Source: Lachnospiraceae bacterium
Lineage (GTDB): Bacteria; Bacillota; Clostridia; Lachnospirales; Lachnospiraceae
Reading direction: 5' to 3'
NCBI GenBank assembly: GCA_022788085.1
Contig: JALEWA010000004.1
Coordinates: 38,444-102,443 of the forward strand
Length of the DNA: 64,000 nt
Shown here: positions 9,471 to 18,714 of the stretch, in pieces
How the letters are laid out: each line of letters opens with the position of its first letter
How positions within the stretch are numbered: position 1 is the stretch's first letter
The notes under the pieces: model-generated
Databases searched by the model: none
What the model was told of the DNA's origin: nothing
What the model saw: only the letters and a program-made list of their open reading frames with translations
Program-made: the position numbers and the translations under genes

Positions 9471-11296
9471 AAAGTTTTGCGTCCTCCTTTCAGTATTCCA
9501 TAGCCAAAATGATCACAGCGCAGGCATCTTGATGCTTCCTGTCTGCATTCAGCCTCTGTCATTGGCAATTCTACACCCTCGAAATCACATATCCTTTCAC
9601 ATGCTTCCCTCTCTGTCATATTGACACGGCCGCACGGTGACCGGTCTTCCATATTAGGCTTTGGTACTTCCACCTCACTGGAGATAATATGATGATATCC
9701 TAAATATTCATCAATATTTGCTGCAATGACTTTAGCAGCACCAATTGCCTTGATTACTGTTGCAGGACCGGTCGCACAGTCTCCACCTGCAAATACACCG
9801 GGAAGCAAGTCAAAACCGCCATGTCTTCCTGTCTGAATCACACCACGGTTAACAGGCACACCGGCATCCGCAAAATGCTGGTACTCAATATCCTGACCAA
9901 TAGCTACGATAATTGTCTGGCAAGGAATCATGATATCTTCTTCTCCCGTTGCCTTAACTCCGGCACGACTGTTTTTAATACTGCTGATCATCTGCGGCTG
10001 TACCCAAAGCCCCTTAACCTGGTTATTCTCATCTGTTTCTATCTTCACAGGTGCCTTTAATGTCTGAACCTCAACACCTTCTGCAATGGCACCTTCGATT
10101 TCATCCTTGAGCGCTGTCATATCTGCAACTCTTCGGCGGTAAACAATACTTACCTTCTTTGCTCCCAGTCTGACTGCTGTTCTTACTGCATCCATGGATA
10201 CATTACCTCCACCGATGACACAGACCTCCTGTCCTGCTAAATCTATCGCATTGTTTTTTCCAACATCACGTAAGAACTGAACTGCTGAAATGACACCCTT
10301 TGCATCCTCACCGTCAATTCCAAGCTTCTTATCAGTACTTGCACCAATGGTAATCAATACTGCATCATACTGCTCTCTTAATTCATTGATCGTAATATCA
10401 ATACCGATACGGAGTCCGTGTTCTACCTGTACACCTGTTTCCAAAATGGCATTGATATCATCATCCAGCCTGTCCTTTGGTAAACGATAATTTGGAATAC
10501 CATAACGAAGCATACCTCCAAGCTTTGGAAGCATTTCATATACAACAACCTGATGTCCCATAAGCTGTAAATAATATGCTGTACTAAGTCCACCCGGACC
10601 TCCTCCTACAATGGCAACCCTTTTACCGGTAGCCGGCTGACACTCAGGCGGCGCAACCTTTCCTGCAAGATCTGCTGCCATACGCTTCAAGCCTCTGATA
10701 TTAATCGCATCATCTACCATATTCCTACGACACCTTGCCTCACATGGATGTTCACAGATAAATCCGCAGGTTGTCGGGAATGGATTATCCTTTCTGATTA
10801 AACGGATTGCATCCTGATACCTGCCCTCACGTACCAGTGCAATATAACCTGGTATATCTACACCTGCAGGACACAGGGATACACATGGAACCGGCTGCTG
10901 ATAATTACAATTGCATCTGCCAAGCTCAATATGTGCAACATATTCATCATGGAAACCAATCAATCCTTTGTAAACCATATTGGCAGCTTCGTAGCCAATG
11001 GCACAGTCTGCGGACTCCATAATACTAAGTGCTGTCTGTTCCATTTCATCCAGCGTCTCCATCGTTGCCTTCCCATTCAGTACATCTGAAATCATTTTTT
11101 TCAATTGTCTTAATCCGACACGGCATGGTACGCATTTTCCACAGGTCTGTGCATGGCACAGTTCCAGAAATGCTTTTGACATATCAATCGGGCATAATCC
11201 GGATGGGCTTGCCTCTATTCTTCTCTCCAAATCCTTATAAAGCTGCTCTACTACGACCTGCGCTTTATTTGGTACAGGAATCTCAAGTCTGCTCAT
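9464..11296 (-). CDS. NuoF-C / GltD-like NAD(P)H-dependent iron-sulfur flavoprotein
   Basis: A 610-residue fusion. Residues 30-105 match the C-terminal iron-sulfur region of NuoF (QTCGKCVPCRVGLRQL and a downstream Cys). Residues 110-215 are a GltD-type cluster-binding domain (CVSLCPAGVDIP, TTCGFICEHPCEARCRR). A FAD fold begins at RVAIVGGGPGGLS and a second dinucleotide fold at EVCVIGGGNVSMDA, followed by IVYRRR. The tail has CLRCDHFG. It therefore resembles the small subunit of glutamate synthase and NfnB, with a NuoF piece in front. It should pass electrons between NAD(P)H and HydA, encoded next and overlapping by 7 nt. The start is the ATG preceded by AGGAGG at 6 nt; an upstream in-frame TTG/ATG extension overlaps the promoter. 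No glutamate synthase large subunit is in the window. Confidence 0.88.
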   Translation of the reverse strand: MSRLEIPVPNKAQVVVEQLYKDLERRIEASPSGLCPIDMSKAFLELCHAQTCGKCVPCRVGLRQLKKMISDVLNGKATMETLDEMEQTALSIMESADCAIGYEAANMVYKGLIGFHDEYVAHIELGRCNCNYQQPVPCVSLCPAGVDIPGYIALVREGRYQDAIRLIRKDNPFPTTCGFICEHPCEARCRRNMVDDAINIRGLKRMAADLAGKVAPPECQPATGKRVAIVGGGPGGLSTAYYLQLMGHQVVVYEMLPKLGGMLRYGIPNYRLPKDRLDDDINAILETGVQVEHGLRIGIDITINELREQYDAVLITIGASTDKKLGIDGEDAKGVISAVQFLRDVGKNNAIDLAGQEVCVIGGGNVSMDAVRTAVRLGAKKVSIVYRRRVADMTALKDEIEGAIAEGVEVQTLKAPVKIETDENNQVKGLWVQPQMISSIKNSRAGVKATGEEDIMIPCQTIIVAIGQDIEYQHFADAGVPVNRGVIQTGRHGGFDLLPGVFAGGDCATGPATVIKAIGAAKVIAANIDEYLGYHHIISSEVEVPKPNMEDRSPCGRVNMTEREACERICDFEGVELPMTEAECRQEASRCLRCDHFGYGILKGGRKTLW

Positions 11297-11349
11297 TAGT
11301 AACCTCCTAAATTCACTTATCACGTTTAAAATATATTTTAATAAAATTA

Positions 11350-11363
11350 TGTAACCGCTTACA
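11350..11363. promoter_or_regulatory. cre site (CcpA operator) on the hydrogenase promoter
   Basis: TGTAACCGCTTACA fits the cre consensus TGWAANCGNTNWCA at every position. It lies 4 bp downstream of the -10 element, so it covers the transcription start. Repression of the hydrogenase operon by CcpA under sugar excess is inferred. Confidence 0.8.
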
Positions 11364-11367
11364 TATA

Positions 11368-11396
11368 ACAATACCATGGTTCGAAATGGAATTCAA
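11368..11396 (-). promoter_or_regulatory. Sigma-A promoter of the hydrogenase operon
   Basis: Minus-strand -35 TTGAAT (11391-11396) and -10 TATTGT (11368-11373) with a 17-nt spacer. The leader to the first ATG is about 60 nt and carries the cre site. Confidence 0.65.
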
Positions 11397-11575
11397 TAAT
11401 CGTTAATAATTAAACATATTGAAGGTGATTTCTGCACAAAAAACGGATAAGATTTGTATATTTATTCGTTTTTATACATAGAAATTGATTCATAATTCGT
11501 TTTTGTAAGCATTTACACCTATATGTTCACTTTTTTCTATTTTGACCTTTTATTGTAATATTTTGCTTTCAGCCA

Positions 11576-11604
11576 TTGCATACAAAGTACTTTGGTGCTA
11601 TATT
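11576..11604 (+). promoter_or_regulatory. Promoter of the first EAL gene
   Basis: -35 TTGCAT (11576-11581) and -10 TATATT (11599-11604) with a 17-nt spacer, about 50 bp before the chosen ATG. The rest of the 356-bp divergent region (11297-11652) is AT-rich and shows only this promoter, the hydrogenase promoter and the cre site. Confidence 0.55.
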
Positions 11605-11652
11605 TAGTCGTGGTTCTATTAATTGTTTTTTATTGAGAGTGAGTATTGTTTT

Positions 11653-13335
11653 ATGAATTTTTGCTGTGACGGATTCTTATCTTTTCTGGAATCCATTCCT
11701 GATAGTATTACCTCTTTCGATGCACTGATTGAGGTTGTCACCCGTGAACTTTCTCCTTTAGCCGGGCAGATTGGACTTGGAAGGCTGGATATGAGAATTC
11801 ATACAAATCCTATGCCATTTGAAGCTGAAAGTAATACTATCTGTAGGACATTGTATCAACACCCTTCGGTTTCTGAAGAGTGTTCGCTTACCGATACCTA
11901 TCATGATGGAGAGGAGACTGTTGTATCATTTTACTCTTTTCCCAAAAAGGATCATAACTGGTCTGAACAGGAATTGAAAATGCTTCATTTTCTTACGCAC
12001 CAGCTCTTTCTTCTTAGCAGCAGAGTTATGCTGGTCAGTAGTATGCAGAAGGCTTCCATTACCGATTCCCTTACGGGTCTTCTGAATACCCCTGGTTTTA
12101 TGAAATATGGTTCCATCATGGAACAGAACGGTGAACTTACAGATTATGCAGCTATCTATCTCAATCTGAAAAGTTTCCGATATATTAATCAGCGATTTGG
12201 CCATCGGCATGGCGATGATGTTTTGCGCAGGTTTGCACAGAGAATCAAAAGCTTTCTTCAGCCGGATGAACTGCTTGGAAGACTTGGCGGTGACAACTTT
12301 GCCCTTCTTGTCCGTAGAGAGCGATTTGACTCTATATTAGATTCACTTCTTTGTGTAAGGGTTCATGTTCAGCTTGAGGACTTTGTCAATACCTTTGATC
12401 TTTCGGCGAGGGCCGGAATCTATGCAATTCGTCCCGGAGATACCATGAATGAAGTCCTAAACCGGATTACTGCTGCATGTATGCTTGCTAAATCATCCCT
12501 CCACCACAATGCTATCTGGTTCCGTGATATGATGATGGAACAATATGTCCATGACAAGGAAATATCAGACCTCTTTCCTTCTGCAATTGAGAGTAATGAA
12601 TTTGTCGTATATTACCAGCCTAAGGTATTGCTGGATGGTCAGACCTTATGCGGATGTGAAGCGCTTGTTCGTTGGAACAGAAATGGCAATATTATTCAGC
12701 CATCTGAATTTGTTCCTGTTTTAGAGAAAGAAGGAACTATCTGTATCCTTGATTTCTATGTATTGGAATGTGTCTGCCGCGATATTCGCACCTGGTTAGA
12801 AATGGGAATTGAGCCTGTGAGAGTATCCACAAACTTCTCCAAGGTTCATTTGCATAACAAAAATCTGGCAAAAGATATTCTTAGAATTTTGGATCGTTAT
12901 GAAATAGATGCAAAATATATCGAGATCGAGTTAACAGAGTCATCGGGCTATGAAGATTTTGATGCCTTATCTGAATTTGTAAATACCATGAAATCGCACG
13001 GTGTTCACACTTCTATTGATGATTTTGGTACAGGCTATTCCTCCTTGAATCTTCTGAAGGATCTTAATATTGACAAAATAAAATTAGATAAATCTTTCCT
13101 GACTCAAAATGAAGAACGAAATAAATCGGATGAAATCGTGATCAAGACAATCATTAACATGGCGTCCGACCTTGATATGCAGGTTGTATGTGAAGGTGTC
13201 GAGACTACAGAACAGGCAAATTTTCTAAAATCACTTCACTGTCCGATTGCACAGGGATTCCTATTTGATGAGCCTCTGGCGCATGATGAATTTGAGGAAC
13301 GCTTAAGAAAATCAAGAGTCTACAATAGAATGTAA
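11653..13335 (+). CDS. Degenerate GGDEF plus EAL protein, likely c-di-GMP phosphodiesterase
   Basis: A 560-residue cytoplasmic protein. Residues 1-135 are a GAF-like region without membrane segments. The GGDEF domain (about 140-300) reads GGDNF where GG(D/E)EF is needed, so cyclase activity is unlikely. The EAL domain (about 310-550) has EALVRW, IEIELTES, IDDFGTGYSSL, KIKLDKSF, CEGVET and AQGF, the metal- and substrate-binding set, so it should hydrolyse c-di-GMP. The ATG at 11653 was chosen because GAGAGTGAG lies just upstream; a TTG at 11623 in frame has no ribosome site. It is monocistronic and ends at a terminator shared with the convergent aminopeptidase gene. A second protein of the same design lies at 15029. 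Confidence 0.88.
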   Translation: MNFCCDGFLSFLESIPDSITSFDALIEVVTRELSPLAGQIGLGRLDMRIHTNPMPFEAESNTICRTLYQHPSVSEECSLTDTYHDGEETVVSFYSFPKKDHNWSEQELKMLHFLTHQLFLLSSRVMLVSSMQKASITDSLTGLLNTPGFMKYGSIMEQNGELTDYAAIYLNLKSFRYINQRFGHRHGDDVLRRFAQRIKSFLQPDELLGRLGGDNFALLVRRERFDSILDSLLCVRVHVQLEDFVNTFDLSARAGIYAIRPGDTMNEVLNRITAACMLAKSSLHHNAIWFRDMMMEQYVHDKEISDLFPSAIESNEFVVYYQPKVLLDGQTLCGCEALVRWNRNGNIIQPSEFVPVLEKEGTICILDFYVLECVCRDIRTWLEMGIEPVRVSTNFSKVHLHNKNLAKDILRILDRYEIDAKYIEIELTESSGYEDFDALSEFVNTMKSHGVHTSIDDFGTGYSSLNLLKDLNIDKIKLDKSFLTQNEERNKSDEIVIKTIINMASDLDMQVVCEGVETTEQANFLKSLHCPIAQGFLFDEPLAHDEFEERLRKSRVYNRM

Positions 13336-13350
13336 TCCATATAATATAAA

Positions 13351-13377
13351 ACGGGTAGATGCTTCTACCCGTTTTTA
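13351..13377. terminator. Bidirectional terminator between convergent genes
   Basis: ACGGGTAGA (13351-13359) pairs with TCTACCCGT (13364-13372), loop TGCT, with A residues before and T residues after, so it serves both the EAL gene and the aminopeptidase gene. Confidence 0.85.
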
Positions 13378-13386
13378 TTTCTTCCA

Positions 13387-14784
13387 TTATTTCCACTGCA
13401 AAAATGCCTTATAACCTTTTACTGCTTCATAGATATCTGCTTTACTGCTTACCTCATATGGTGCATGCATATTTAGTACGGCAACACCACTGTCAATCAC
13501 ATTCATTCCATACTTAGCCATAATATAGGCAATCGTTCCACCACCACCTGCATCTACCTTTCCTAGTTCCGCAAACTGATAGGTCACCTTTGCCTCATCC
13601 ATTACGTTTCTTAATTCTGCAATATACTCTGCACATGCATCATTAGAGCCACTCTTTCCCCTGCTTCCGGTATACTTATTAAAGGTTACACCATTTGCAA
13701 GAAATGCCGTATTCTTCTTTTCAAATACATTAGGATAAAGAGGATCAAATGCCGCACTCACATCAGAGGAAAGCATTCTGGATTTCATAAGCGCTCTTCG
13801 AAGAAGCAATTGGGAATCACCTTCTGTCATGGCTAACAGCTCCGCTACCGTATTCTCAAAGAAACGCGAGTGCATACCTGTTGCGCCAACGCTTCCGATT
13901 TCCTCCTTATCAACAAGCAGACAGCATAAGGTACGCTGTGGTGCTTCTACCTCTAACATGGCAAATAAAGAGGTAAATGCACAAATTCTGTCATCCTGCC
14001 CATATGCGAGTACCATACTTCTGTCAAATCCACAATCCCTGGCCTTTCCGGAAGGAACGATTTCAAGCTCCGCCGAAAGGAAATCTTCCTCTTCTATTCC
14101 ATACATATCAGTAAGGAGCTCCAGTACATTGGCTTTTACTGCTTCCTTTTCTTCTTTTTCCAAATCATCTGTATTTTCAATCGGACAATTTCCAATTAAT
14201 AAATCAAGATTTTCTCCTGTAACTACCTCAGTTGCCTTCTTTGCCATCTGCTCTCCGGCAAGATGAACCAGTAAATCCGTGATTACAAATACCGGATCAT
14301 CCTCCTTCTCCCCGATTGCAATATTTACTACTGTTCCATCCTTCTTTGCTACTATTCCGTGAATGGCAAGCGGAATCGTAGTCCATTGATATTTCTTAAT
14401 GCCACCATAGTAATGTGTATCAAAATAGGCAAATCCTTCTTTCTCGTACAGCGGATTCTGTTTCACATCAATTCTCGGGGAATCAATATGTGCCCCAAGA
14501 ATATTCATACCATGCGAAACAGGTTCTCTACCAATTTGAAACAGCACCACACTCTTCTGCATTTGTACTGCATAAAGTTTATCGCCCGGCTGGAGCTTTC
14601 GACCTTCTTCTATCACCTGCTTTATGTCATGATATCCATGCTTCTTCGCCATTTCTACAGTAAGACTGGTACATTCCCGTTCTGTCTTTCCTCCATCCAG
14701 ACACTTTTTGTACCATTCACTTATTCTGTTTATTTCCTTTTTATCTTCGTCTTGATAAGATAACCAAAGATTCTCTTTTTTCAT
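13387..14784 (-). CDS. M18-family metallo-aminopeptidase
   Basis: A 465-residue zinc aminopeptidase of family M18, cytoplasmic, removing N-terminal (often acidic) residues from peptides. Motifs in order: GAHIDSPRID (metal His and Asp region), AYGQDDRICA, LLVDKEEIGSVGATG (catalytic and metal Glu pair), SSDVSAAFDP and VLNMHAPYEV (metal His). The length is normal for the family. The ATG has a poor ribosome site; AAAGG lies 15 nt away. It stands alone between two c-di-GMP genes on the opposite strand, and its upstream region carries a dispersed hairpin element. It is likely a housekeeping peptidase with no tie to the glycan genes. Confidence 0.9.
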   Translation of the reverse strand: MKKENLWLSYQDEDKKEINRISEWYKKCLDGGKTERECTSLTVEMAKKHGYHDIKQVIEEGRKLQPGDKLYAVQMQKSVVLFQIGREPVSHGMNILGAHIDSPRIDVKQNPLYEKEGFAYFDTHYYGGIKKYQWTTIPLAIHGIVAKKDGTVVNIAIGEKEDDPVFVITDLLVHLAGEQMAKKATEVVTGENLDLLIGNCPIENTDDLEKEEKEAVKANVLELLTDMYGIEEEDFLSAELEIVPSGKARDCGFDRSMVLAYGQDDRICAFTSLFAMLEVEAPQRTLCCLLVDKEEIGSVGATGMHSRFFENTVAELLAMTEGDSQLLLRRALMKSRMLSSDVSAAFDPLYPNVFEKKNTAFLANGVTFNKYTGSRGKSGSNDACAEYIAELRNVMDEAKVTYQFAELGKVDAGGGGTIAYIMAKYGMNVIDSGVAVLNMHAPYEVSSKADIYEAVKGYKAFLQWK

Positions 14785-14822
14785 AAATGCAAAACCATAC
14801 CTTTCCCTACATGATATAGAAT

Positions 14823-14852
14823 TTCGTTACTGCTCACTCCGTTTCAGTAACA
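14823..14852. repeat. Dispersed hairpin element, copy 1
   Basis: GTTACTG (14826-14832) and CAGTAAC (14845-14851) form a 7-bp stem around CTCACTCCGTTT. The 29-nt unit is about 85-90 percent identical to the unit at 18587-18615, also between genes. The remaining intergenic sequence (14785-15028) holds only this and the promoter at 14967. Confidence 0.6.
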
Positions 14853-14966
14853 GGATTTCTACTTATCCACAATACCACAAAAACAGTCTTGATTACAATA
14901 GCTGGTATACATTCTTGATAATTATTACAAGAACACATTTTTATTTTACATAATGCGACTTATTTC

Positions 14967-14995
14967 TTGCTTTGTCTGAAAATATAGAATATAAT
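14967..14995 (+). promoter_or_regulatory. Sigma-A promoter of the second EAL gene
   Basis: -35 TTGCTT (14967-14972), 17-nt spacer and a perfect -10 TATAAT (14990-14995), 33 bp before the start codon. Confidence 0.75.
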
Positions 14996-15028
14996 AAATT
15001 TGTATTTTATGAACTCTAGGGGGATATT

Positions 15029-16693
15029 ATGGAAAAGGATTTCGATTATTTATCTGTTTCACAGCTTTGTAAATTCATCGATTTACTTCATCCATATATG
15101 GATGATTATCTATATGTATATGACTTTATTCATGATTATTACTATATTTCACCGGCTGCCGTAAAAAGATTTGCCTTGCCTTCTCATTCTTTTCAGGATT
15201 TAGTTGCAAATCAGAAAAAATTTGTTTATCCTGCCGATCTTTACAGCTTACAGGAAGATTTGGCGTTATTAATCAATGGTGAAAAAGAAGATCATAATAT
15301 GCAATACCGATGGCTTTCTATTACCGGTGAACCAATCTGGATTAACTGCAGAGGTTGCGTTGTAAAGAAGGATGGAAAGCCAAGTCATATGATTGGCTGT
15401 ATCAATGAAATCGGTGTTCGGCAAAAAGCAGATAATGTCAGTGGTCTGCTTGGCATTACCAGCCTGCAGTCCTTTCTTTCAGAAAGAGCTGTTACCATAT
15501 CACACGGCTATCTTATGCGTCTCGGTCTGGATGACTTCAAGGAAATCAACGAAAAACTTGGCAGTGACTATGGTGATATGATTCTTCGCCGTACTGCCGA
15601 ATGTATTTCTTCTCATATTACCTCCGGTCAAATGCTTTTCCGTGCTGTTGCTGATGAATTTTTATTACTGGATACGCAAAATGATGATATTAAGAGTGCT
15701 ATTTCTCTCTATAAATCAATTCGTCAGACGGTGGATGAATTTGTAGAAGCAAATCACTATGAAGCAGTATTTACCATTTCAGGAGGTATTCTTTCCTACA
15801 AGGATATGCATGGACACAGCTTCTCTGACATTATGAAGCTGTCTGAATTCTCCTTAAATGAAGCAAAAAGAGATGGCAAAAACCGTTACTATATCTTCCA
15901 GCAGGCAGCTTATGATAAATTTTTGCGCAGAAGAAGATTAACGCAACTGTTAAGACAATCTGTAAACCATGATTTTGAAGGCTTTGAAGCGTACCTTCAA
16001 CCGCTTTTTGAAGCTACTACGAATTCACTCTACGGTGCAGAAGCCTTAATGCGTTTCCGTACCGAAGAATTTGGAATGGTCTCGCCGATGGAATTTATCC
16101 CTCTTTTGGAAGAGACAGGCTTAATTATGCCGGCCGGAAAGTGGATGTTACATAAATCTCTCGCCTTATGTCATGAGATTCAGACAGCGCGACCCAGTTT
16201 TCAAATCAGCATCAACATATCCTATATACAGGTTATGAAGAGTAACATCATCAATGAGATTATTTCTGCCGTCACTGCACATGGCATTTCACCTGACAAT
16301 GTTATCATCGAATTGACGGAAAGCGGTATGTTAGAATCTGACAGTCGTGTCACAAAGTTGGTTTCAAACCTGAAAGATAATGGCATCCGTCTTGCTTTGG
16401 ATGATTTTGGTACAGGTTATTCAAACTTCTCTTATCTGAATGAGTTAAAACCTGATATTATCAAAATTGATCGTTCCTTTACTCTAAAGGCTTTGGAAAA
16501 TGACTATGAATATCAGCTATTATCTCTTATGAGCAATATGGTTCACAGTCTGAATCTAAAGATGTGTATTGAAGGAATTGAAACAACGGAAGATTTGGAC
16601 AAAATGAACGAGCTTTCTCCTGATTATTGTCAAGGTTACTATTTTGGAAAGCCATGTCCATATGAAGAATTTAAAGAGCAGTATCTTACCTAA
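15029..16693 (+). CDS. PAS, degenerate GGDEF, EAL protein, likely c-di-GMP phosphodiesterase
   Basis: A 554-residue cytoplasmic protein. Residues 25-130 look like a PAS domain (YVYDFIHDYYYIS ... WINCRGCVVKKDGKPSHMIG). The GGDEF domain (about 135-295) has VADEF in place of GGDEF, so the cyclase site is lost. The EAL domain (about 305-550) keeps EALMRF, SINIS, IIELTES, LDDFGTGYSNF, IIKIDRSF, CIEGIET and CQGYYF. I infer a phosphodiesterase controlled by the PAS domain. The start follows AGGGGG at 7 nt and a strong promoter. It is the second such enzyme here after the one at 11653, and both oppose the predicted cyclase at 27859. Confidence 0.88.
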   Translation: MEKDFDYLSVSQLCKFIDLLHPYMDDYLYVYDFIHDYYYISPAAVKRFALPSHSFQDLVANQKKFVYPADLYSLQEDLALLINGEKEDHNMQYRWLSITGEPIWINCRGCVVKKDGKPSHMIGCINEIGVRQKADNVSGLLGITSLQSFLSERAVTISHGYLMRLGLDDFKEINEKLGSDYGDMILRRTAECISSHITSGQMLFRAVADEFLLLDTQNDDIKSAISLYKSIRQTVDEFVEANHYEAVFTISGGILSYKDMHGHSFSDIMKLSEFSLNEAKRDGKNRYYIFQQAAYDKFLRRRRLTQLLRQSVNHDFEGFEAYLQPLFEATTNSLYGAEALMRFRTEEFGMVSPMEFIPLLEETGLIMPAGKWMLHKSLALCHEIQTARPSFQISINISYIQVMKSNIINEIISAVTAHGISPDNVIIELTESGMLESDSRVTKLVSNLKDNGIRLALDDFGTGYSNFSYLNELKPDIIKIDRSFTLKALENDYEYQLLSLMSNMVHSLNLKMCIEGIETTEDLDKMNELSPDYCQGYYFGKPCPYEEFKEQYLT

Positions 16694-16695
16694 CG

Positions 16696-16727
16696 AAAAA
16701 CTCCTTGCTTCAAAACAAGGAGTTTTT
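16696..16727. terminator. Bidirectional terminator
   Basis: AAAAACTCCTTG (16696-16707) pairs with CAAGGAGTTTTT (16716-16727), a 12-bp stem with an 8-nt loop and T/A tracts on both sides. It ends the EAL gene on the plus strand and the beta-glucan importer operon on the minus strand. Confidence 0.85.
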
Positions 16728-16778
16728 CTTTTACTTATTAGTGTTTTGTATCTATGTATAACAAGGAAGTGAAAAAGC

Positions 16779-17642
16779 TTAGCCCTTTACACTGCCAAGT
16801 GCTACACCTTGGACAATATGTTTGGAAAGGATTAAATATACAAGGATAACCGGGAAAATAGAGAACGCTATCATCATATATACCTGCCCCATATCAAACT
16901 TAAGCCAGTCTGCACTACGAAGCTGTGCAATTAAAATAGGTAATGTCTTTTTCTTGTCATCATGAAGTACCAATGCCGGAATGAAGTAATTATTCCAGCT
17001 TGTTACGAATCCAAAAATCAACTGTACTGCAATCGCAGGCTTCATCAACGGAAATACAATAGTATTAAAGGTCTTAAATTCGCCTGATCCATCAATTCTT
17101 GCGGCTTCTACCAAGGATAGTGGTAATGAACTTTCCATATACTGCTTGATGTAGAAGAAGGTTGCCGGTGATGCGATTGCCGGTACAATCAGTGGTATAA
17201 AGGAATTATCCAGATTCAGCTTACCGATCACCTGCAGAAAACCAAGCGCAGTTACCTGAGTTGGAATCATCATAATCATCAATATGAAAGTAAACATGAA
17301 CTTCTTCAATTTAAAGTTGTATGCATGAATGGCATATGCCGTCATGGTTGAAAAATATACCGATAATACTGTAGATAATGCTGCAATGACAAAGGAATTC
17401 AACATACCATTCCATACCGGCAGATTTCCCTGCATCATACTCTTCCAATTTTCCAGTATATGCGTACTTGGAAGCGGTGTAAAACCTTTTGTCAGTTCTC
17501 CATGAGAACGTGTTGCGTTAATAAACAATACATAGAACCAGAACAGACACAGGAAGGAAACTAACACAAGTACTACATAGGCTACTGTTCTTCTTCCCTT
17601 TATGCCCATACCTTTTTCTGTTTTATAATTATTACTACTCAT
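16779..17642 (-). CDS. Sugar ABC importer permease, MalG type
   Basis: A 287-residue inner-membrane permease of the CUT1 family with about six membrane segments. The EAA loop reads SLVEAARIDGSGEFKTFNTIVFPLMKPAI, the contact site for the ATPase. The ATG is preceded by GGAGG at 8 nt and lies 3 bp after the MalF-type gene. It is the last gene of the operon with the binding protein at 18763, next to a GH94 phosphorylase, so beta-gluco-oligosaccharides are the likely cargo. No ATPase gene is nearby; a shared MsmK-type ATPase encoded elsewhere is typical in such bacteria. Confidence 0.9.
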   Translation of the reverse strand: MSSNNYKTEKGMGIKGRRTVAYVVLVLVSFLCLFWFYVLFINATRSHGELTKGFTPLPSTHILENWKSMMQGNLPVWNGMLNSFVIAALSTVLSVYFSTMTAYAIHAYNFKLKKFMFTFILMIMMIPTQVTALGFLQVIGKLNLDNSFIPLIVPAIASPATFFYIKQYMESSLPLSLVEAARIDGSGEFKTFNTIVFPLMKPAIAVQLIFGFVTSWNNYFIPALVLHDDKKKTLPILIAQLRSADWLKFDMGQVYMMIAFSIFPVILVYLILSKHIVQGVALGSVKG

Positions 17643-17645
17643 TTT

Positions 17646-18560
17646 CTAGTCCTCCTTATTACCATTTGACATCTTATAAACAATCATGCTCAAAATTCCT
17701 GTTACAATGAGCAGAAGGACTGATAATGCACCTGCCATACCATAATTCTTGCTGAACAAATGCTTATTCAAATACATAATCAGTGTCATGGAGGAACGCA
17801 TCGGCTCTCCACTTCCGTTTGTCAAAATCTGTGGTACATCGAACATTTGTAAACCACCAATCAAGGATGTAATCATTACATAAACTAATATTGGTCTTAA
17901 TAATGGTAACGTAATTTTAAAGAAAATCTGTTTCGATGTAGCACCGTCTACTTCTGCCGCTTCAAACAGGGAAGTATCAATTCCCATCATACCTGCCATC
18001 AGAAGAATGGTAGTATTACCAAACCACATGACAAAGTTCATAAAGGCAACAAGGCTTCTGGTTCCCCACACACTGGAAAAGAATTTAAATGGTTCTTCTC
18101 GAAGACCGGACTGAACCAGGATGGAATTTACAGGACCCCCATCAGAAAATAATGTAAAGAATAACATAGCAAATGCGGATGCCATAATCAGGTTCGGCAG
18201 GTAGATCACTGTCTTAAAAAAGCCCTGCCCTTTTAATCTCAGACTTGGATTCGAAAACCATGATGCCAGTAATAGAGAAACAAGAATCTGCGGAACAAAT
18301 CCCATTACCCACATAATCAAGGTGTTCTTTGCATAAATCCATAAGTCAGGATTACTTAAAATTGCTTCATAATTCTTAAGTCCTACATAATTTGGTCCTA
18401 TCTGCGTCAAACCGGAACGATAATTCTCGTAAAAACTGTTTCCAATGGTTGTCACCATCGGAACAAACTGAAACACCAGATAAACCACAATAAAGGGAAT
18501 TAGAAAGATATACCCCCATTTATTATAGCTCACTACCTTACCTTTCTTTGCGCTCTTCAT
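17646..18560 (-). CDS. Sugar ABC importer permease, MalF type
   Basis: A 304-residue CUT1 permease with an N-terminal membrane segment (WGYIFLIPFIVVYLVFQFVP) and five more. The EAA loop is SLFEAAEVDGATSKQIFFKITLPLLRPIL. The second ATG was chosen because GGAGG sits 8 nt before it; the ATG 15 nt earlier is inside that ribosome site. Upstream, a 200-bp gap with strong hairpins separates it from the binding-protein gene, which suggests the binding protein is made in excess over the permeases. Confidence 0.9.
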   Translation of the reverse strand: MKSAKKGKVVSYNKWGYIFLIPFIVVYLVFQFVPMVTTIGNSFYENYRSGLTQIGPNYVGLKNYEAILSNPDLWIYAKNTLIMWVMGFVPQILVSLLLASWFSNPSLRLKGQGFFKTVIYLPNLIMASAFAMLFFTLFSDGGPVNSILVQSGLREEPFKFFSSVWGTRSLVAFMNFVMWFGNTTILLMAGMMGIDTSLFEAAEVDGATSKQIFFKITLPLLRPILVYVMITSLIGGLQMFDVPQILTNGSGEPMRSSMTLIMYLNKHLFSKNYGMAGALSVLLLIVTGILSMIVYKMSNGNKED

Positions 18561-18586
18561 ATCTGCTTCCTCCATTTCATAATCTG

Positions 18587-18615
18587 TTCGTTACTGTTCA
18601 CTCTGTCCAGTAACG
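18587..18615. repeat. Dispersed hairpin element, copy 2
   Basis: CGTTACTG (18589-18596) pairs with CAGTAACG (18608-18615). It matches the element at 14823. Next to it are two more hairpins: ATACAGAAC (18628-18636) with GTTCTGTAT (18686-18694), enclosing AGACC/GGTCT (18644-18658). Confidence 0.6.
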
Positions 18616-18714
18616 AGTAAATTTCTGATACAGAACTCGCAGCAGACCTTTTCGGTCTTTTATATCCTTCAAAAGTCTATTGCCGGTTCTGTATACCACA
18701 TTACATTTCATATA

